Assembly (NCBI GenBank): GCA_027364665.1
Contig: DAHXOW010000012.1
Coordinates: 1-5,623 of the forward strand
Direction: 5' to 3'
From: a bacterium
GTDB taxonomy: Bacteria; Patescibacteriota; UBA1384; CAJBMM01
Length of the DNA stretch: 5,623 nt
Program-made: the position numbers and the translations under genes
Part shown: one piece after another, positions 5,159-5,623 of the stretch
How the letters are laid out: every line of letters begins with the position of its first letter
How positions within the stretch are numbered: position 1 is the first letter of the stretch
The notes under the pieces: generated by a model
What the model saw: only the letters and a program-made list of their open reading frames with translations
Databases searched by the model: none
What the model was told of the DNA's origin: nothing

Positions 5159-5623
5159 GACCGGGACAAAACGACTATTTCCGTCTGATTCGGCAAATCG
5201 GTCTTTTCGTTGACCGTGTATTCGTCCAAACGGTTAACCGGTAAATTGGCTATGGTCAAAAAATTATCCAGTGTCGCCAATTTTACATTCATGCCGTTGT
5301 CTATGGCATAATGCATCGGTAAAACGATTTTCGGTTTTAATTGGTTAACCGTCTCCACGGCCTGGGCGGCATCGATGGTGTAGAAACCGCCGACCGGTGT
5401 CGCCAAAATATCTACTGCTCCGATTTGCTCAAGCTGTTCACTGGACAGGGGATGACCCAGATCTCCCAAATGACAAAAAGTAATCCCTTCCGATTCGAGC
5501 AAAAAAAGCAGATTCGCGCCTCGGCTTGCCCCCTGTTGGCTGTCGTGAAAACTCTCGACCGCTCTGATCTGCCATTGGCCGATGTTTCGGGGCCGGCCGT
5601 CAGTAATAATCTCCGGATCTCCG
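5146..5623 (-). CDS. Metallo-beta-lactamase-fold hydrolase, 5' end outside window
   Basis: The reading frame stays open from the window edge (first full codon at 5620-5622) to TGA at 5146-5148, giving 158 residues of the C-terminal part. A start inside the window, such as TTG at 5500-5502, would cut into conserved sequence. Visible family features are SFHD followed by GASRGANLLFLLESEG, then CHLGDLGHPL with its metal-binding Asp, GGFYTIDAAQA, and LPMHYA, whose His is the final metal ligand. These fit the COG2220/Lactamase_B_3 group of Zn- or Mn-dependent hydrolases, related to UlaG and YtkL-type proteins. The substrate is unknown in most members. The first metal motif (HxHxDH) would lie upstream of the window. 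The 3' end overlaps the PAP2 gene tail-to-tail by 13 bp. No functional link between them is evident. Confidence 0.88.
   Translation of the reverse strand, partial: GDPEIITDGRPRNIGQWQIRAVESFHDSQQGASRGANLLFLLESEGITFCHLGDLGHPLSSEQLEQIGAVDILATPVGGFYTIDAAQAVETVNQLKPKIVLPMHYAIDNGMNVKLATLDNFLTIANLPVNRLDEYTVNEKTDLPNQTEIVVLSRSQSA

Noticed and set aside
1..5623. CRISPR arrays, tRNA/rRNA genes, insertion sequences, attachment sites
   Set aside because: I looked on both strands and saw no spaced direct repeats, cloverleaf, transposase motif or terminal inverted repeats.

Overview
The window looks like bacterial chromosome, most plausibly from a small-genome, uncultured lineage such as Patescibacteria (CPR). 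This placement is an inference. It rests on the compact gene packing, a secreted low-complexity coiled-coil protein paired with a small single-pass membrane protein with Ser/Thr/Pro linkers, and a simple envelope-enzyme repertoire. No rRNA, tRNA or universal marker gene is present to fix the taxonomy. The code appears to be standard (table 11). TAA and TGA are both used as stops, and reading through the TGA that ends the PAP2 gene would run it deep into an oppositely oriented gene.

Left part (1-1425): two minus-strand genes form an apparent operon, a 119-aa single-pass membrane protein followed 14 bp later by a 290-aa exported coiled-coil protein. Both have good Shine-Dalgarno (SD) sequences and share one candidate promoter. 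A TetR-family regulator (1426-1959, +) is divergent from them across a 154-bp intergenic region, so it is the natural candidate regulator of the pair.

Middle part (about 1960-4630): a toxin-antitoxin (TA)-like, more A+T-rich block. It starts with a decayed Panacea (DUF4065/SocA-like) antitoxin plus Fic toxin pair on the plus strand. The antitoxin carries a 1-base frameshift at an A7 run and an in-frame TGA at a position where the family usually has Trp. The Fic gene carries an in-frame TAA upstream of its catalytic motif. Facing it on the minus strand is an intact 396-aa Fic protein with its own N-terminal inhibitory motif and a C-terminal winged-helix domain. Its promoter is covered by a perfect 21-bp palindrome, which suggests autoregulation. 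The two Fic genes belong to different control types: an antitoxin in trans for the dead one and self-inhibition in cis for the living one.

Right part (4670-5623): a PAP2-family membrane phosphatase (+), likely acting on undecaprenyl pyrophosphate or a similar lipid phosphate. It overlaps by 13 bp at its 3' end with a convergent metallo-beta-lactamase-fold hydrolase (-) whose N-terminus lies beyond the window.

A cross-cutting signal is that three genes (TetR, intact Fic, PAP2) lack an SD and have a -35/-10 pair placed so that the transcript would start at, or within about 6 nt of, the start codon. This points to leaderless transcripts, in contrast to the SD-led operon at 25-1271.
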